Below are positions 27,945-36,206 of a stretch of DNA of 64,000 nt, one piece after another. The notes below the pieces were generated by a model. It worked only from the letters and a program-made list of their open reading frames with translations, ran no database searches and was not told the origin of the DNA. Both the position numbers and the translations under genes were made by a program. Numbering within the stretch: position 1 is the stretch's first letter; each line of letters starts with the position of its first letter. The stretch is from Collinsella sp. (GTDB taxonomy: Bacteria > Actinomycetota > Coriobacteriia > Coriobacteriales > Coriobacteriaceae): NCBI GenBank assembly GCA_019414045.1, contig DXMW01000024.1, positions 1 to 64,000 of the forward strand. Direction: 5' to 3'.

Positions 27945-29078
27945 ATGGCAGACGTCGACAACAGGAACCGTAACCGCAGGTCCAACCGAGCGGGTCAGCC
28001 CAATCCCAAGCGCGAGGCCCGTGCCAAGACCGCCGAGCGTCACGTGGCAACTGTGTCCGAAGCGTGCGCCAAGGATATCGAGCGTTCGCTTGCCGGCGTG
28101 TGCGAGTTCGATGGTATGCCTGCCGGTTTTGTCGCGGCGATGAAGGCCAAGGCCCAAGCGGCCGACGCTGTCGAGGAACAGGTTGCCGAGGAGTCTGAGG
28201 CCGCCGAGGCCGAGACCGCTGAGGTTGCGTCCGCCGAGACCGAGGTTACGGCCGAGCCTGCACCCGCAGAGGAGGCCACGGAGACCGAGTCCGCGCCTGC
28301 CGCCGAGGAGCCCGCTCCGGTCCTGCCCGAGGTCACCGTGCTCGACGCCTCTGCCACGCAGGCCATTCTGGATAACGGCCGAGGCTACGCGCAATTCTGC
28401 GACATGGCCGTGCTCGCCTTTGCCTCGTTCACCAACCCGGGCGGCGGCTACATCCAGGGCTATCTGGGTCAGGAGGCCACGCTCTGTGCCGATTCGTACC
28501 TGTACAACGTGCTCGATAAACAGCGCAAATGGTACGGCGAGAACCGTCGCCGCAACATCAACTGCGAGCTTTACCGCAACCGTGCGCTGGTGGTGCCTGC
28601 GGTGCGCTTCGACCGCAACCACGTGCATGCGTATGCCGACGTGATCGTGGCCGCCGCGCCCAACGCCAAGCGCGCTCGCCAGGAGTATCGCGTGGGTGAC
28701 GATGCCCTGCTGGACGCCCTGCGCGATCGCATCCGCTTTGTGCTTGCCATCTGCGACGAGCTGGGTCGCGAGAAGCTCGTGCTGGGCGCTTGGGGCTGCG
28801 ACAACAACGGCTTTGACGCCGAGGCCGTGGCCGAGCTCTTCCGCAAGGAGCTCGCATCGGGCGACTTTAAGGTCAAGCAGGTCTTTTTTGCCGTGCCCTC
28901 TACGCGCTGGGACGAAGATTTTGCCAAGTTCGAGCACGTGCTGGCAAACTTCCCCGAGCGCAACGAGGAGTCCTATGCCCAGGTTGCCGCCCGCGCTGCG
29001 GCTGCCCGCGCCGCCGAACAGGCCCAGGCTGCCGCCGAGGACGATGAAGACGATGACGATTGGCGCAAGTACCTGTAA
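27945..29078 (+). CDS. PARG-like macrodomain protein (TIGR02452 family), altered catalytic loop
   Basis: A 377-residue protein. Residues 1-60 are basic, 65-130 are Ala/Glu/Thr low-complexity, and the remainder is a TIGR02452-type poly(ADP-ribose) glycohydrolase fold. The catalytic loop starts with NPGGG (Gly166-168), but the usual QEE reads Q176-E177-A178, so the second glutamate, which is the catalytic acid in studied bacterial PARGs, is replaced by Ala. The fold continues with YADVIVAAAPNAK and LVLGAWGCDNNGFD. The C-terminus is acidic (EDDEDDDDW). It could bind ADP-ribose without hydrolysing it, or use another residue. A terminator lies on each side, so it is a single-gene unit. Confidence 0.8.
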   Translation: MADVDNRNRNRRSNRAGQPNPKREARAKTAERHVATVSEACAKDIERSLAGVCEFDGMPAGFVAAMKAKAQAADAVEEQVAEESEAAEAETAEVASAETEVTAEPAPAEEATETESAPAAEEPAPVLPEVTVLDASATQAILDNGRGYAQFCDMAVLAFASFTNPGGGYIQGYLGQEATLCADSYLYNVLDKQRKWYGENRRRNINCELYRNRALVVPAVRFDRNHVHAYADVIVAAAPNAKRARQEYRVGDDALLDALRDRIRFVLAICDELGREKLVLGAWGCDNNGFDAEAVAELFRKELASGDFKVKQVFFAVPSTRWDEDFAKFEHVLANFPERNEESYAQVAARAAAARAAEQAQAAAEDDEDDDDWRKYL

Positions 29079-29106
29079 TCGGTATGTGCTGACAGATAGG
29101 TCGATC

Positions 29107-29143
29107 CGGCGGGAGAGACTGCTCCCGCCGACTTTTTCTTTTT
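29107..29143 (+). terminator. Terminator after PARG-like gene
   Basis: CGGCGGGAG at 29107-29115 pairs perfectly with CTCCCGCCG at 29122-29130, followed by ACTTTTTCTTTTT. Confidence 0.92.
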
Positions 29144-29162
29144 ACTAGAGGAAGGGCTTACG

Positions 29163-29822
29163 ATGAAAAATGTTCTGTGCTTTGGCGACAGCAATACCTA
29201 CGGCTATGATCCGGCGGGCATGCGCGACGGCACCGCGGTACGCTATGCGCACGATGTGCGCTGGTGCGGCGTGGCCCAGCGCGACCTGGGCGAGGGCTGG
29301 CACGTGATTGAGGAAGGCCTCAACGGCCGCACGACGGTGCGTGACGACATGTGCCATCTGGACACTAATCTCAACGGCATCCGCGCGTTGCCGATGCTGC
29401 TCGAGGCTCATAAGCCGCTGGATGCGATCGTGATTATGCTGGGCACCAACGACTGCAAGACGGTCTTTAGCGTGGGGGCTGCCGATATCGCTGACGGTGC
29501 CATGGCGCTGATTCGCACCATCCGCGCGTTTCCCTGGACCGAAGCCGCGCCCTGCCCGCGTATTCTGCTGATGGCGCCTATCAAGATTAAACCGCAGATC
29601 GCCGATGTGTACATGACCGACTTTGACGAGCGTTCCGTCGAGGCCTCGGAGCATTTTGCCGAATACTATGCGTATGCTGCTAAACAGTTTGGCTGCGACT
29701 TTTTGAATGCCGCTGATTTTGCCGAGCCGGGCGATATCGATTATCTGCACATGATGCCCGAAAGCCACGAGAGCCTGGGCCACGCCGTGGCAGCCAAGCT
29801 CCAAGAGATGCTCGGTGAGTAG
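29163..29822 (+). CDS. SGNH/GDSL-family hydrolase
   Basis: A 219-residue cytoplasmic esterase of the SGNH superfamily. Block I is CFGDSNTYGYDP with the nucleophile Ser11, block II Gly is in EEGLNGRTTV, block III is MLGTNDCK, and the catalytic Asp-His pair comes from DIDYLHMMPESHESLGH near the C-terminus. No signal peptide is present. Relatives include arylesterases and acyl-CoA thioesterases; the substrate cannot be told from sequence. The ATG at 29163 has AGAGGAAGGG upstream. A hairpin terminator follows. Confidence 0.88.
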   Translation: MKNVLCFGDSNTYGYDPAGMRDGTAVRYAHDVRWCGVAQRDLGEGWHVIEEGLNGRTTVRDDMCHLDTNLNGIRALPMLLEAHKPLDAIVIMLGTNDCKTVFSVGAADIADGAMALIRTIRAFPWTEAAPCPRILLMAPIKIKPQIADVYMTDFDERSVEASEHFAEYYAYAAKQFGCDFLNAADFAEPGDIDYLHMMPESHESLGHAVAAKLQEMLGE

Positions 29823-29834
29823 CGCGACCCCAAG

Positions 29835-29875
29835 CCACCGCAAAGGGGACAGGCACCTTTGTGGTGGTTTTGCCC
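29835..29875 (+). terminator. Hairpin after GDSL gene
   Basis: CCACCGCAAAGG at 29835-29846 pairs with CCTTTGTGGTGG at 29856-29867 with one G-U pair, followed by TTTTG. The loop reads GGACAGGCA. Its AAAGG/CCTTT core resembles the hairpin at 55065-55095. Confidence 0.75.
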
Positions 29876-29901
29876 GGGTAAACGAACGGATTGGCTGCCA
29901 T

Positions 29902-30513
29902 ATGGGCATGGACGAGCTCATCGACCTCTTTGCCGAGGGCGATGAGCTCGTCTCCAATACCGCTTTTGAGGATTTGGATCTTGCCTGCGACGTGGCGAAC
30001 GGCGCGACCTTCGATGGCGTCGTGTTCCGATCATGCGAGTTCGATAGCGTTGACTGGAGCGGCTCGACGTTTCGCGACGTGGTGTTTCGCGGTTGCCGCT
30101 TTATCCGCTGCAACATGGAAGGTTGCTGGCTCAACCGCTGCGACTTCGTTGACTGCTCGGCGCCGGGGCTCAACTTGCTCAGGGCGCGTCTGTCGAGCGT
30201 GTCGTTTACATCGTGCGATTTGAGCTATGCGAACCTTTCGGAGGGAAGCATTGGCCCCATGGCTGCGCGTGACACGCGTTTGACCGAGGCCGCACTCCAG
30301 GGGGCAAAGCTGGGGCAATTGCGCTTGGACGGCTGCGACCTGACGCGAATCGATGTGTTCAAGACGCCGCTTTCCGGCGTGGATGTATCGTGTTGTACGT
30401 TCGCGGCTCCTGTCGTCTCGGGCGACTACCATGAGCTGCGTGGCCTGACGGTTAATGCCGAGCAGGCGTTGGCACTCTCGGGTCTGCTCGGCATCCAGCT
30501 CGCCGACGAATAG
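29902..30513 (+). CDS. Pentapeptide repeat protein
   Basis: A 203-residue protein with tandem pentapeptide repeats of the A(D/N)LXX class. Repeats run from about residue 20 to 150, for example CEFDSVDWSGSTFRDVVFRG and CDLSYANLSEG. Such proteins fold as right-handed quadrilateral helices; some mimic DNA and protect gyrase, but most have no assigned role. Cys is unusually frequent in the repeats. No good ribosome site is visible for ATG 29902 or the in-frame ATG 29908, and the upstream frame lies in the terminator hairpin, so the start is approximate. Confidence 0.75.
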   Translation: MGMDELIDLFAEGDELVSNTAFEDLDLACDVANGATFDGVVFRSCEFDSVDWSGSTFRDVVFRGCRFIRCNMEGCWLNRCDFVDCSAPGLNLLRARLSSVSFTSCDLSYANLSEGSIGPMAARDTRLTEAALQGAKLGQLRLDGCDLTRIDVFKTPLSGVDVSCCTFAAPVVSGDYHELRGLTVNAEQALALSGLLGIQLADE

Positions 30514-30549
30514 GCGCCCCGGTCCTTTGCTCGACCGCTATCTAAAATC

Positions 30550-30614
30550 AAACCGTCGCAACATCCGATGATTTTTCGCGTTTGCACGATTTTCATCGAA
30601 TGTTGCGACGGTTT
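30550..30614. repeat. Long palindrome between pentapeptide gene and thiD
   Basis: Arms of 22 nt (30550-30571 and 30593-30614) pair with a single mismatch at 30565/30599 around a 21-nt loop. It sits between convergent genes and has T-runs on both strands (AAA before, TTTTT after), so it could act as a bidirectional terminator. The arm contains GTTGCG, also present at the tips of the repeats at 34563 and 55512. Confidence 0.7.
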
Positions 30615-30658
30615 TTGGTGCAAGGTAGCCTGTCTTTTTTTGGCAGGTTACTGGCTAT

Positions 30659-31489
30659 TTAGTACTGCCACATGTGGTTGACAGGGCCGGAGCCTTTGCC
30701 CATGTCAAAGCCGGCGGCGAGAGCGCCCGTTAGGTAGGCCTTGCCGGCGTTGACGGCGTCGGCAAGATCCATGCCCTGCGCCAATGCGCAGGCGATGGCG
30801 GATGAAAGCGTGCAGCCGGTGCCATGCGTGTTGCCGGTCTCGATGCGCTTGTGGCGGAACCACGTGGTGAGCGGATCACCCAGATGGTTGCCCTCGTCAT
30901 CGAGTGGCGCGGGTTCGGCCAATACATCGTTGGCCTCGTTGACAAGATGCCCACCCTTAACGAGGGATGCGCAACCAAAGCGGCGGGTGAGGAGCATGGC
31001 AGCATTTTGCTGTGTGCGCTCGGAGTCGACCTCGTAGTCGAGCAGGGCCATGGCCTCGGGAATATTGGGCGTGATGACGGTTGCTAGTGGGAACAGGCGG
31101 CGGGTGAGCGCCTCGGCGGCATCTTCGGCAATCAGCCGTGCGCCCGAGGTGGCTACCATGACGGGGTCGACGACCACGTTTGTCGCGTTCCAGGCGCTCA
31201 GGCGGTCGGCGATAACCTCGATAATCTCGGCAGAGGAAACCATGCCGATCTTGACGGCGCTGGGGCGGATATCGTCAAATACGGCGTCGATCTGCGCAGC
31301 GACGATATCAGGGGAGATATTCTGCACGGCGGTGACACCGAGCGTGTTTTGTGCGGTGATGGCGGTGATGGCCGTCTCGGCATACAGGCGGTGCGCCGTG
31401 ATGGTCTTGATGTCGGCCTGAATGCCGGCGCCACCGCTGGAATCGGATCCTGCGATGGATAGAACGGCAGGTACCTTACTGCGATCCAT
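30659..31489 (-). CDS. thiD: Hydroxymethylpyrimidine/phosphomethylpyrimidine kinase ThiD
   Basis: A 276-residue ribokinase-fold enzyme that phosphorylates HMP and HMP-phosphate for thiamine synthesis. Start SIAGSDSSGGAGIQADIKT is the substrate-binding signature, VVDPVMVATSGARLI precedes the anion-hole region, and GTGCTLSSAIACALAQG holds the catalytic Asp/Gly loop equivalent. GGGAG upstream on the minus strand supports the start. It lies downstream of thiC, which makes the HMP-phosphate that ThiD uses, so the two genes act in sequence. Confidence 0.93.
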   Translation of the reverse strand: MDRSKVPAVLSIAGSDSSGGAGIQADIKTITAHRLYAETAITAITAQNTLGVTAVQNISPDIVAAQIDAVFDDIRPSAVKIGMVSSAEIIEVIADRLSAWNATNVVVDPVMVATSGARLIAEDAAEALTRRLFPLATVITPNIPEAMALLDYEVDSERTQQNAAMLLTRRFGCASLVKGGHLVNEANDVLAEPAPLDDEGNHLGDPLTTWFRHKRIETGNTHGTGCTLSSAIACALAQGMDLADAVNAGKAYLTGALAAGFDMGKGSGPVNHMWQY

Positions 31490-31546
31490 GTTTGCTCCCT
31501 TGTTCGGTCGGAATCAAATGGGTCTTTAAGCCAGCATTATAAAGAT

Positions 31547-31576
31547 GCCCGGGCCGACTCTATGTCGAACCCGGGC
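31547..31576 (-). terminator. Hairpin between thiC and thiD
   Basis: GCCCGGG at 31547-31553 pairs with CCCGGGC at 31570-31576, with an inner CGAC/GTCG helix. On the minus strand it is followed by ATCTTTATAAT. This could be a partial terminator after thiC. The TATAAT within 31536-31541 could serve as a -10 for thiD, though I see no matching -35. Confidence 0.45.
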
Positions 31577-31667
31577 GGGCGATGCAATCTTTACGCAAAT
31601 GTAAGCAAATGTTCACACGTCAACAATTGACGAACACCATGTTACCGATTGTGGCTCCGGTGACGAG

Positions 31668-33002
31668 TTAGTCCTCCATGCCGAGGTCGATCGTCGTGCC
31701 TTCGAACACCTTGTTAACGGTGCGGACGGCGCACATCTTGCCACACATGGTGCAGGTGCCCTCGGTGGCGGCGGGGGACTCCTCGTAGCGCTTCTTACCG
31801 GTGACCGGGTCGAGAGCACACTCCCACATGGCATCCCAGTCGAGCTTGCGGCGTGCCTGGCCCATCTTGTCGTCCATGTCGCGGGCGTGCGGCACCTTTT
31901 TGGCGATATCGGCGGCGTGCGCGGCAATCTTAGTGGCCATGAGGCCATCGAGCACGTCCTGGGCGTTGGGCAGGCACAGGTGCTCGGCCGGCGTCACGTA
32001 GCACAGGAAGTCGGCACCGGAGCTGGCGGAGATGGCGCCGCCGATGGCAGCGGTGATGTGGTCGTAACCCACGCCGATATCGGTCACCAGCGGCCCGAGC
32101 ACATAGAACGGGGCATTGTGGCACAGGCGCTTCTGCAGTTTCATGTTGGCGGCGATCTCGTCGAGCGCCATGTGACCCGGGCCCTCGACCATGACCTGGA
32201 CGCCGGCGGCCCAAGCGCGCTTGCACAGCTTGCCCAGCTCGATCATCTCAGCGGTCTCGGTGGCATCGTTGGAGTCGTAGAGGCAGCCCGGGCGGCAGGA
32301 GTCGCCGAGCGAAATCGTCACGTCGTACTCGTGGCAAATCTCGAGCAGCTCGTCAAAGTGCTCGTAGAAGGGGTTTTCGTTGCCGGTGACCTCCATCCAG
32401 CCAAACAGCAGCGAGCCGCCGCGACTGACGATGTTCATCAGGCGGCCGGTCTCCTTAAAGGTCTTGGTGACCGACTTGTTGATGCCGCAGTGGATGGTCA
32501 TAAAGTCCACGCCATCCTCGGCGTGCGCGCGCACGACCTCGAACAGGTCATCCTTGGTAAGCTTGACCAGCGGCTTTTCCATGTAGCCGATGGCGTCGTA
32601 CATGGGCACCGTGCCCACCATGAGCGGCGTCTCGTCGATGAGCTGCTGGCGGAACTGGCGCGTTTTGCCCGAGTTGGAAAGGTCCATGATGGCGTCGGCG
32701 CCAAAGTCCTCGGCGATCTTGACCTTCTTCCATTCCTCGGCGGCATCGGCCTTGTCGCCCGAGATGCCCAGGTTGACGTTGACCTTGGTGGACAGGCCCT
32801 CGCCGACACCAAAGGCGCGCATGCCCTTTTTGATATGCACGATGTTGGCGGGAATGGCGATGCGGCCGTCGGCCACGCGCTCGCGGATGTACTCGGGGTC
32901 GCGATGCTCGCGCTCGGCGACTTCCTTCATCTGCGGCGTGATCTGCCCGGCGCGGGCGAAGTCGATTTGCGTGACGAGCTTGGGCTCGGTCTGTGTGCTC
33001 AT
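31668..33002 (-). CDS. thiC: Phosphomethylpyrimidine synthase ThiC
   Basis: A 444-residue radical-SAM-like enzyme that rearranges aminoimidazole ribotide into HMP-phosphate. It is the shorter form common in anaerobes, lacking the N-terminal domain of E. coli ThiC. The C-terminal cluster motif reads CTMCGKMC, i.e. C-x2-C-x3-C, one residue shorter than the CX2CX4C usually quoted. ATG 33002 is chosen because GGGAG lies 8-12 nt upstream; a further in-frame ATG at 33026 would sit inside the riboswitch. Expression is controlled by the TPP riboswitch directly upstream. Confidence 0.95.
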   Translation of the reverse strand: MSTQTEPKLVTQIDFARAGQITPQMKEVAEREHRDPEYIRERVADGRIAIPANIVHIKKGMRAFGVGEGLSTKVNVNLGISGDKADAAEEWKKVKIAEDFGADAIMDLSNSGKTRQFRQQLIDETPLMVGTVPMYDAIGYMEKPLVKLTKDDLFEVVRAHAEDGVDFMTIHCGINKSVTKTFKETGRLMNIVSRGGSLLFGWMEVTGNENPFYEHFDELLEICHEYDVTISLGDSCRPGCLYDSNDATETAEMIELGKLCKRAWAAGVQVMVEGPGHMALDEIAANMKLQKRLCHNAPFYVLGPLVTDIGVGYDHITAAIGGAISASSGADFLCYVTPAEHLCLPNAQDVLDGLMATKIAAHAADIAKKVPHARDMDDKMGQARRKLDWDAMWECALDPVTGKKRYEESPAATEGTCTMCGKMCAVRTVNKVFEGTTIDLGMED

Positions 33003-33007
33003 TGGCA

Positions 33008-33100
33008 CGGCTCCCTTCGTTGGCATTACCCATATCAGGTTTGCGGGTCAGGGCGGGCGCGCCCAGTCTCAGCCTGCCGTCTTGTCCTGCAAGCTCCCCG
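33008..33100 (-). promoter_or_regulatory. TPP (THI-box) riboswitch
   Basis: On the minus strand the element opens with GGGGAGCTTGC, contains the conserved CTGAGA, and ends with ACCTGATATGGGTAATGCCA then CGAAGGGA, the classic THI-box core. Its last bases (AAGGGAG) are the thiC ribosome site, 8-10 nt before the ATG at 33002. Binding of thiamine pyrophosphate should therefore hide the ribosome site, which points to translational control of thiC. Confidence 0.95.
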
Positions 33101-33173
33101 TTTATGTAATGGGCTCAAGTATAGCTCGAATGGGTACGATTGGCCTAACGAGCGTGCCTGTGGGGAGGCGAAC

Positions 33174-33689
33174 ATGGAAGACAAGCATCTATATCGAGAG
33201 ACGCAATGGGATGTATCGGCCGAGGAAAGCCGTGCGCACCATGGCCTTGTCGCGATTGGTTTTGCGGTGCTTGCCGTGCTGGTGATTGCCTTTTGTATCT
33301 GGACGTTTGGCGGTCACGGCGGCGCTGCATGGGAGTTCGAGGCCGACGATGCCCTGCCGATCATGACAGTGAAGGTTACGGGCGGCAATACCGTTGCCGC
33401 GCCGGGCGACTATTGGTATTCGCGCGATGGATTTGTCCAGCTTCAGCTGAGCGGTGGGTCTATTCCTGGTGAGGAAATCGAACGCGTGACGTATGATGCG
33501 GCGCTCAAAACGCTGACGGTGAAGCTCAAGAATCAGGGCGACGTGCCTACGACTATGGATATCGCGCTGACGGAATGGCGCTTGGAGCCCCCATCGGGTG
33601 TTGCGGTGTCCGAGGTAGAGCACGTTAAGATTACCTACCAAGATGGCTCGACAAACGAAGTTGGCAAAGCCGACGGCTTGGCGGAATAG
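33174..33689 (+). CDS. Hypothetical single-pass membrane protein
   Basis: A 171-residue protein with a short charged cytoplasmic N-terminus, one helix at about 25-46 (HGLVAIGFAVLAVLVIAFCIWTF) and an extracytoplasmic beta-rich domain of about 120 residues with WYSRDGFVQLQLSGG and VKITYQDGS. No family is recognised. GGGGAGG about 6 nt before the ATG is a strong ribosome site. It is divergent from thiC and shares that intergenic space, but nothing ties it to thiamine. Confidence 0.75.
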   Translation: MEDKHLYRETQWDVSAEESRAHHGLVAIGFAVLAVLVIAFCIWTFGGHGGAAWEFEADDALPIMTVKVTGGNTVAAPGDYWYSRDGFVQLQLSGGSIPGEEIERVTYDAALKTLTVKLKNQGDVPTTMDIALTEWRLEPPSGVAVSEVEHVKITYQDGSTNEVGKADGLAE

Positions 33690-33729
33690 ACCCCGTGCCT
33701 AGGCAGCACATTCAAAAGTAGCGGTGGTC

Positions 33730-34539
33730 CTACAAGGTCTGTTCGTTCAGGAAGACCAAAGTGTTCTTATTTGAAAGCTCGGGAAAGTGACGATAACCAA
33801 CGTCAAACGCGGTGAGCCCGCTTACATCCTCGAGCTTGTTTTCTGCCATCCAGCGCACCATGGAACCACGTGCCTTTTTGCTGGCGGTCGAGCGCTGGAT
33901 GGGCTTGCCGTTGCGGATGCCTTCGCCAAAGAGGCACGTGACGACCGTGGCGTCGCCCGCGAGATGGGGCAGAACGGCTTTGGCGTACTCTACGCTGGCG
34001 AGGTTGACGATCGTGGTGTTTGAGCCTGCCGGGGCGATAGCCCGCGCGAGCTTGTCGCTCCAAAACGCATAGAGGTCTCGGGCATCGTCAACGGCGAGCT
34101 TCGCGCCCATCTCCAGCCGATATGGTTCGACGGCATGAAAGGGGCGAACGCACCCGTAGAGGCCAGAGAGGATCCACAGGTGGCTTTGCAGCCATGCGAG
34201 CTGCGCGGAATCCATCACCTCGGGCGCCATGCTCTGGTATTGAATGCCGTGGTAGGACATGACGGCAGGGGAGAGGTGACAGGCGAGTGCGGGATTGTCG
34301 AGATCGCCGTTTTTCAGGATGGGCCCGAACTCATGCAGGGTGTTGAGGCAAGGCCCCAGCAGTTTGTCACTCACGTTCCATAGCGCCTGCAGGCTGTCGC
34401 TGCCTTCATTCCGCTCGATATCTAGCAGTGCGCGGTGGAGGCGAGCCGTCTCGCGCGCAAAGGGTGGAATGCCCAGGACTTCAAAAGCATCTTGGGCCGC
34501 GCGCATCTGCTTGGCGGGCGAAATGACGACCTGCAGCAT
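33730..34539 (-). CDS. yaaA: YaaA-family peroxide stress protein
   Basis: A 269-residue DUF328/YaaA protein. In E. coli YaaA binds DNA and limits free iron and DNA damage during hydrogen peroxide stress. It begins LQVVISPAKQM, and the family signatures YGCVRPFHAVEPYRLEMG and FGEGIRNGKPIQRSTASKKARG are clear. The start at 34539 has GAGGAG upstream on the minus strand. A repeat-family palindrome lies between it and the upstream aminopeptidase gene. Confidence 0.92.
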   Translation of the reverse strand: MLQVVISPAKQMRAAQDAFEVLGIPPFARETARLHRALLDIERNEGSDSLQALWNVSDKLLGPCLNTLHEFGPILKNGDLDNPALACHLSPAVMSYHGIQYQSMAPEVMDSAQLAWLQSHLWILSGLYGCVRPFHAVEPYRLEMGAKLAVDDARDLYAFWSDKLARAIAPAGSNTTIVNLASVEYAKAVLPHLAGDATVVTCLFGEGIRNGKPIQRSTASKKARGSMVRWMAENKLEDVSGLTAFDVGYRHFPELSNKNTLVFLNEQTL

Positions 34540-34562
34540 GGACTCTCCTCTGCCAAAAAAGA

Positions 34563-34629
34563 AGTTGCGGTGGAATACGGTCTGTTTTGGCCGTTTATGG
34601 GCCAGTTTAGTCTGTATTTCACCGCAACT
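34563..34629. repeat. Inverted-repeat element, copy 1
   Basis: AGTTGCGGTGGAATAC begins at 34563, and its complement GTATTTCACCGCAACT ends at 34629. Both arms pair over 18 nt with only G-U exceptions, and inner TGGCC/GGGCCA adds a second helix. The tips match those of the element at 55512-55580 (AAGTTGCGGTGAAATA), so these are two members of one family. It lies between same-strand genes, unlike the second copy. Confidence 0.8.
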
Positions 34630-34642
34630 GATGAAGGGTTGG

Positions 34643-36040
34643 TTACGCGCGCTCGATGAAGGCCTTGTAGCCGCGATAGGCCTCGTAGATATCGGCCTTG
34701 TTAGCGACCTCCCACAGGGCGTGCATGGACAGGACGGCAACGCCAGAGTCGATGACGTTCATGCCGTACTTAGCCATGATGTATGCGATGGTGCCGCCGC
34801 CGCCCGCGTTGACGCGACCGAGCTCGCAGGTCTGGAAGTCCACGCCGGCCTCGTCCATGATGTCGCGGATGAGGGCCACATACTCGGCGTCGGCGTCGTT
34901 AGAGCCGCCCTTGCCGCGGCTGCCCGTGTACTTGTTAAAGCACAGGCCGCGACCCATAAAGGCTGCGTTCTTGGTTTCGAACTTGCCGGCGTAGCCCGGG
35001 TCGAAGCCGGCGGACACGTCGGAGGAGAGCATGCGGCTGCGGGCGAGCGCGCGGCGCAGGGCCAGCGGGCTATCCTCGCCGGCGAGCGTCATGATCTCGG
35101 CGACGGTGTTCTCGAAGAAGCGGCTCGTCATGCCGGTGGCACCCACGGAACCGATCTCCTCCTTGTCTACGATGAGTGTGATGCTCGTGCGCTCCACGTT
35201 GGCGACGTTGATCTGGGCGAGCATGGACGGATAGGCGCAGACACGGTCGTCGTGGCCATAGCCCAGAATCATGGAGCGGTCGAGGCCCATGTCACGGGCG
35301 GGGCCGGCGGGCACGACCTCGATCTCGGCGGAGAGGAAGTCCTCCTCCTCGACGTCGTACTGCTCCTTGAGGATATCCAGGAACATCTGCTTGACGGGCT
35401 CCTTGGGAGCGTCCTTGTCGTCCTCGTCAAACTTGACGGGGCGGCCGCCCACGATCACGTCGAGGATCTCGGCGTCGACGGCGTCCTTGGCCGGCTTGGA
35501 CATCTGCTCGCTCGAGAGGTGGATCAGCAGGTCGGAGATGGTAAAGACCGGGTCGTCAGCCTTGTCGCCGATGTTGATGTCGACGGTGGTGCCGTCCTTT
35601 TTGCAGATGACGCCCACAAGCGCGAGCGGGGAGGCCACCCAGTGGTAGCTCTTGACGCCGCCGTAGTAGTGCGTGTCGAGGTAGGCCATGTCGCCGGCCT
35701 CGAAGGCGGGATTTTGCTTGAGGTCCAGGCGAGGCGAGTCCACGTGGGCGCCCAGGATGTTAAAGCCCTGCTCGAGCGGGGCGGTTCCAAGGTTGACGAG
35801 CATAAGGTCCTTGCCGTGGTTGGCGGCGTACACCTTGTCGCCTGCCTTGAGCTCGCGGCCTTCGGCGATCACGGTCTCCAGGTCGACGTAGCCCGCCTCC
35901 TCGGCCATCTTGATGCCGGCCTTGACGCACAGGCGCTCGGTCTTGTTCTCACTCAAAAACTGCTTATAGCCGCGGCAAAGCTCCTCGAGCTCCTCGATCT
36001 GCTGTGGCGTGTACTTTTTCCATGCGCTGGGACGCTCCAT
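34643..36040 (-). CDS. M18-family aminopeptidase
   Basis: A 465-residue dinuclear zinc aminopeptidase of family M18. Metal and active-site motifs are visible: GAHVDSPRLDLK (His and Asp ligands), VDKEEIGS (catalytic Glu and ligand Glu) and AVLSMHALWE (final His ligand). It should release N-terminal amino acids from cytoplasmic peptides. The start at 36040 has AAAGGAG on the minus strand; the frame stays open for a further 590 nt without a ribosome site and is not used. It is divergent from polA. Confidence 0.92.
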   Translation of the reverse strand: MERPSAWKKYTPQQIEELEELCRGYKQFLSENKTERLCVKAGIKMAEEAGYVDLETVIAEGRELKAGDKVYAANHGKDLMLVNLGTAPLEQGFNILGAHVDSPRLDLKQNPAFEAGDMAYLDTHYYGGVKSYHWVASPLALVGVICKKDGTTVDINIGDKADDPVFTISDLLIHLSSEQMSKPAKDAVDAEILDVIVGGRPVKFDEDDKDAPKEPVKQMFLDILKEQYDVEEEDFLSAEIEVVPAGPARDMGLDRSMILGYGHDDRVCAYPSMLAQINVANVERTSITLIVDKEEIGSVGATGMTSRFFENTVAEIMTLAGEDSPLALRRALARSRMLSSDVSAGFDPGYAGKFETKNAAFMGRGLCFNKYTGSRGKGGSNDADAEYVALIRDIMDEAGVDFQTCELGRVNAGGGGTIAYIMAKYGMNVIDSGVAVLSMHALWEVANKADIYEAYRGYKAFIERA

Positions 36041-36206
36041 GACGCAGGCTCCTTTCGGATCGATCGTGCTGGTTGATGTACCGTGAGCCATCGTATCACG
36101 CGCGGGCCCGCGGCGGCAGGGAAGCCTGATGTGCGGTGGCCGCGGGGCGGGGAGCGTGTAAACTGGTGTGAGCAAACCGTGCCCAGCCCAAAGCGAGGTA
36201 TTCAAT

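Noticed and set aside
31887..33689. A 600-codon plus-strand frame over thiC
   Set aside because: It is antisense to thiC and the TPP riboswitch; only its last 171 codons, from the ATG at 33174, look like a gene.
34295..36076. A 593-codon plus-strand frame over the M18 aminopeptidase
   Set aside because: Antisense shadow of a clear metallopeptidase on the minus strand; a high-GC artefact.
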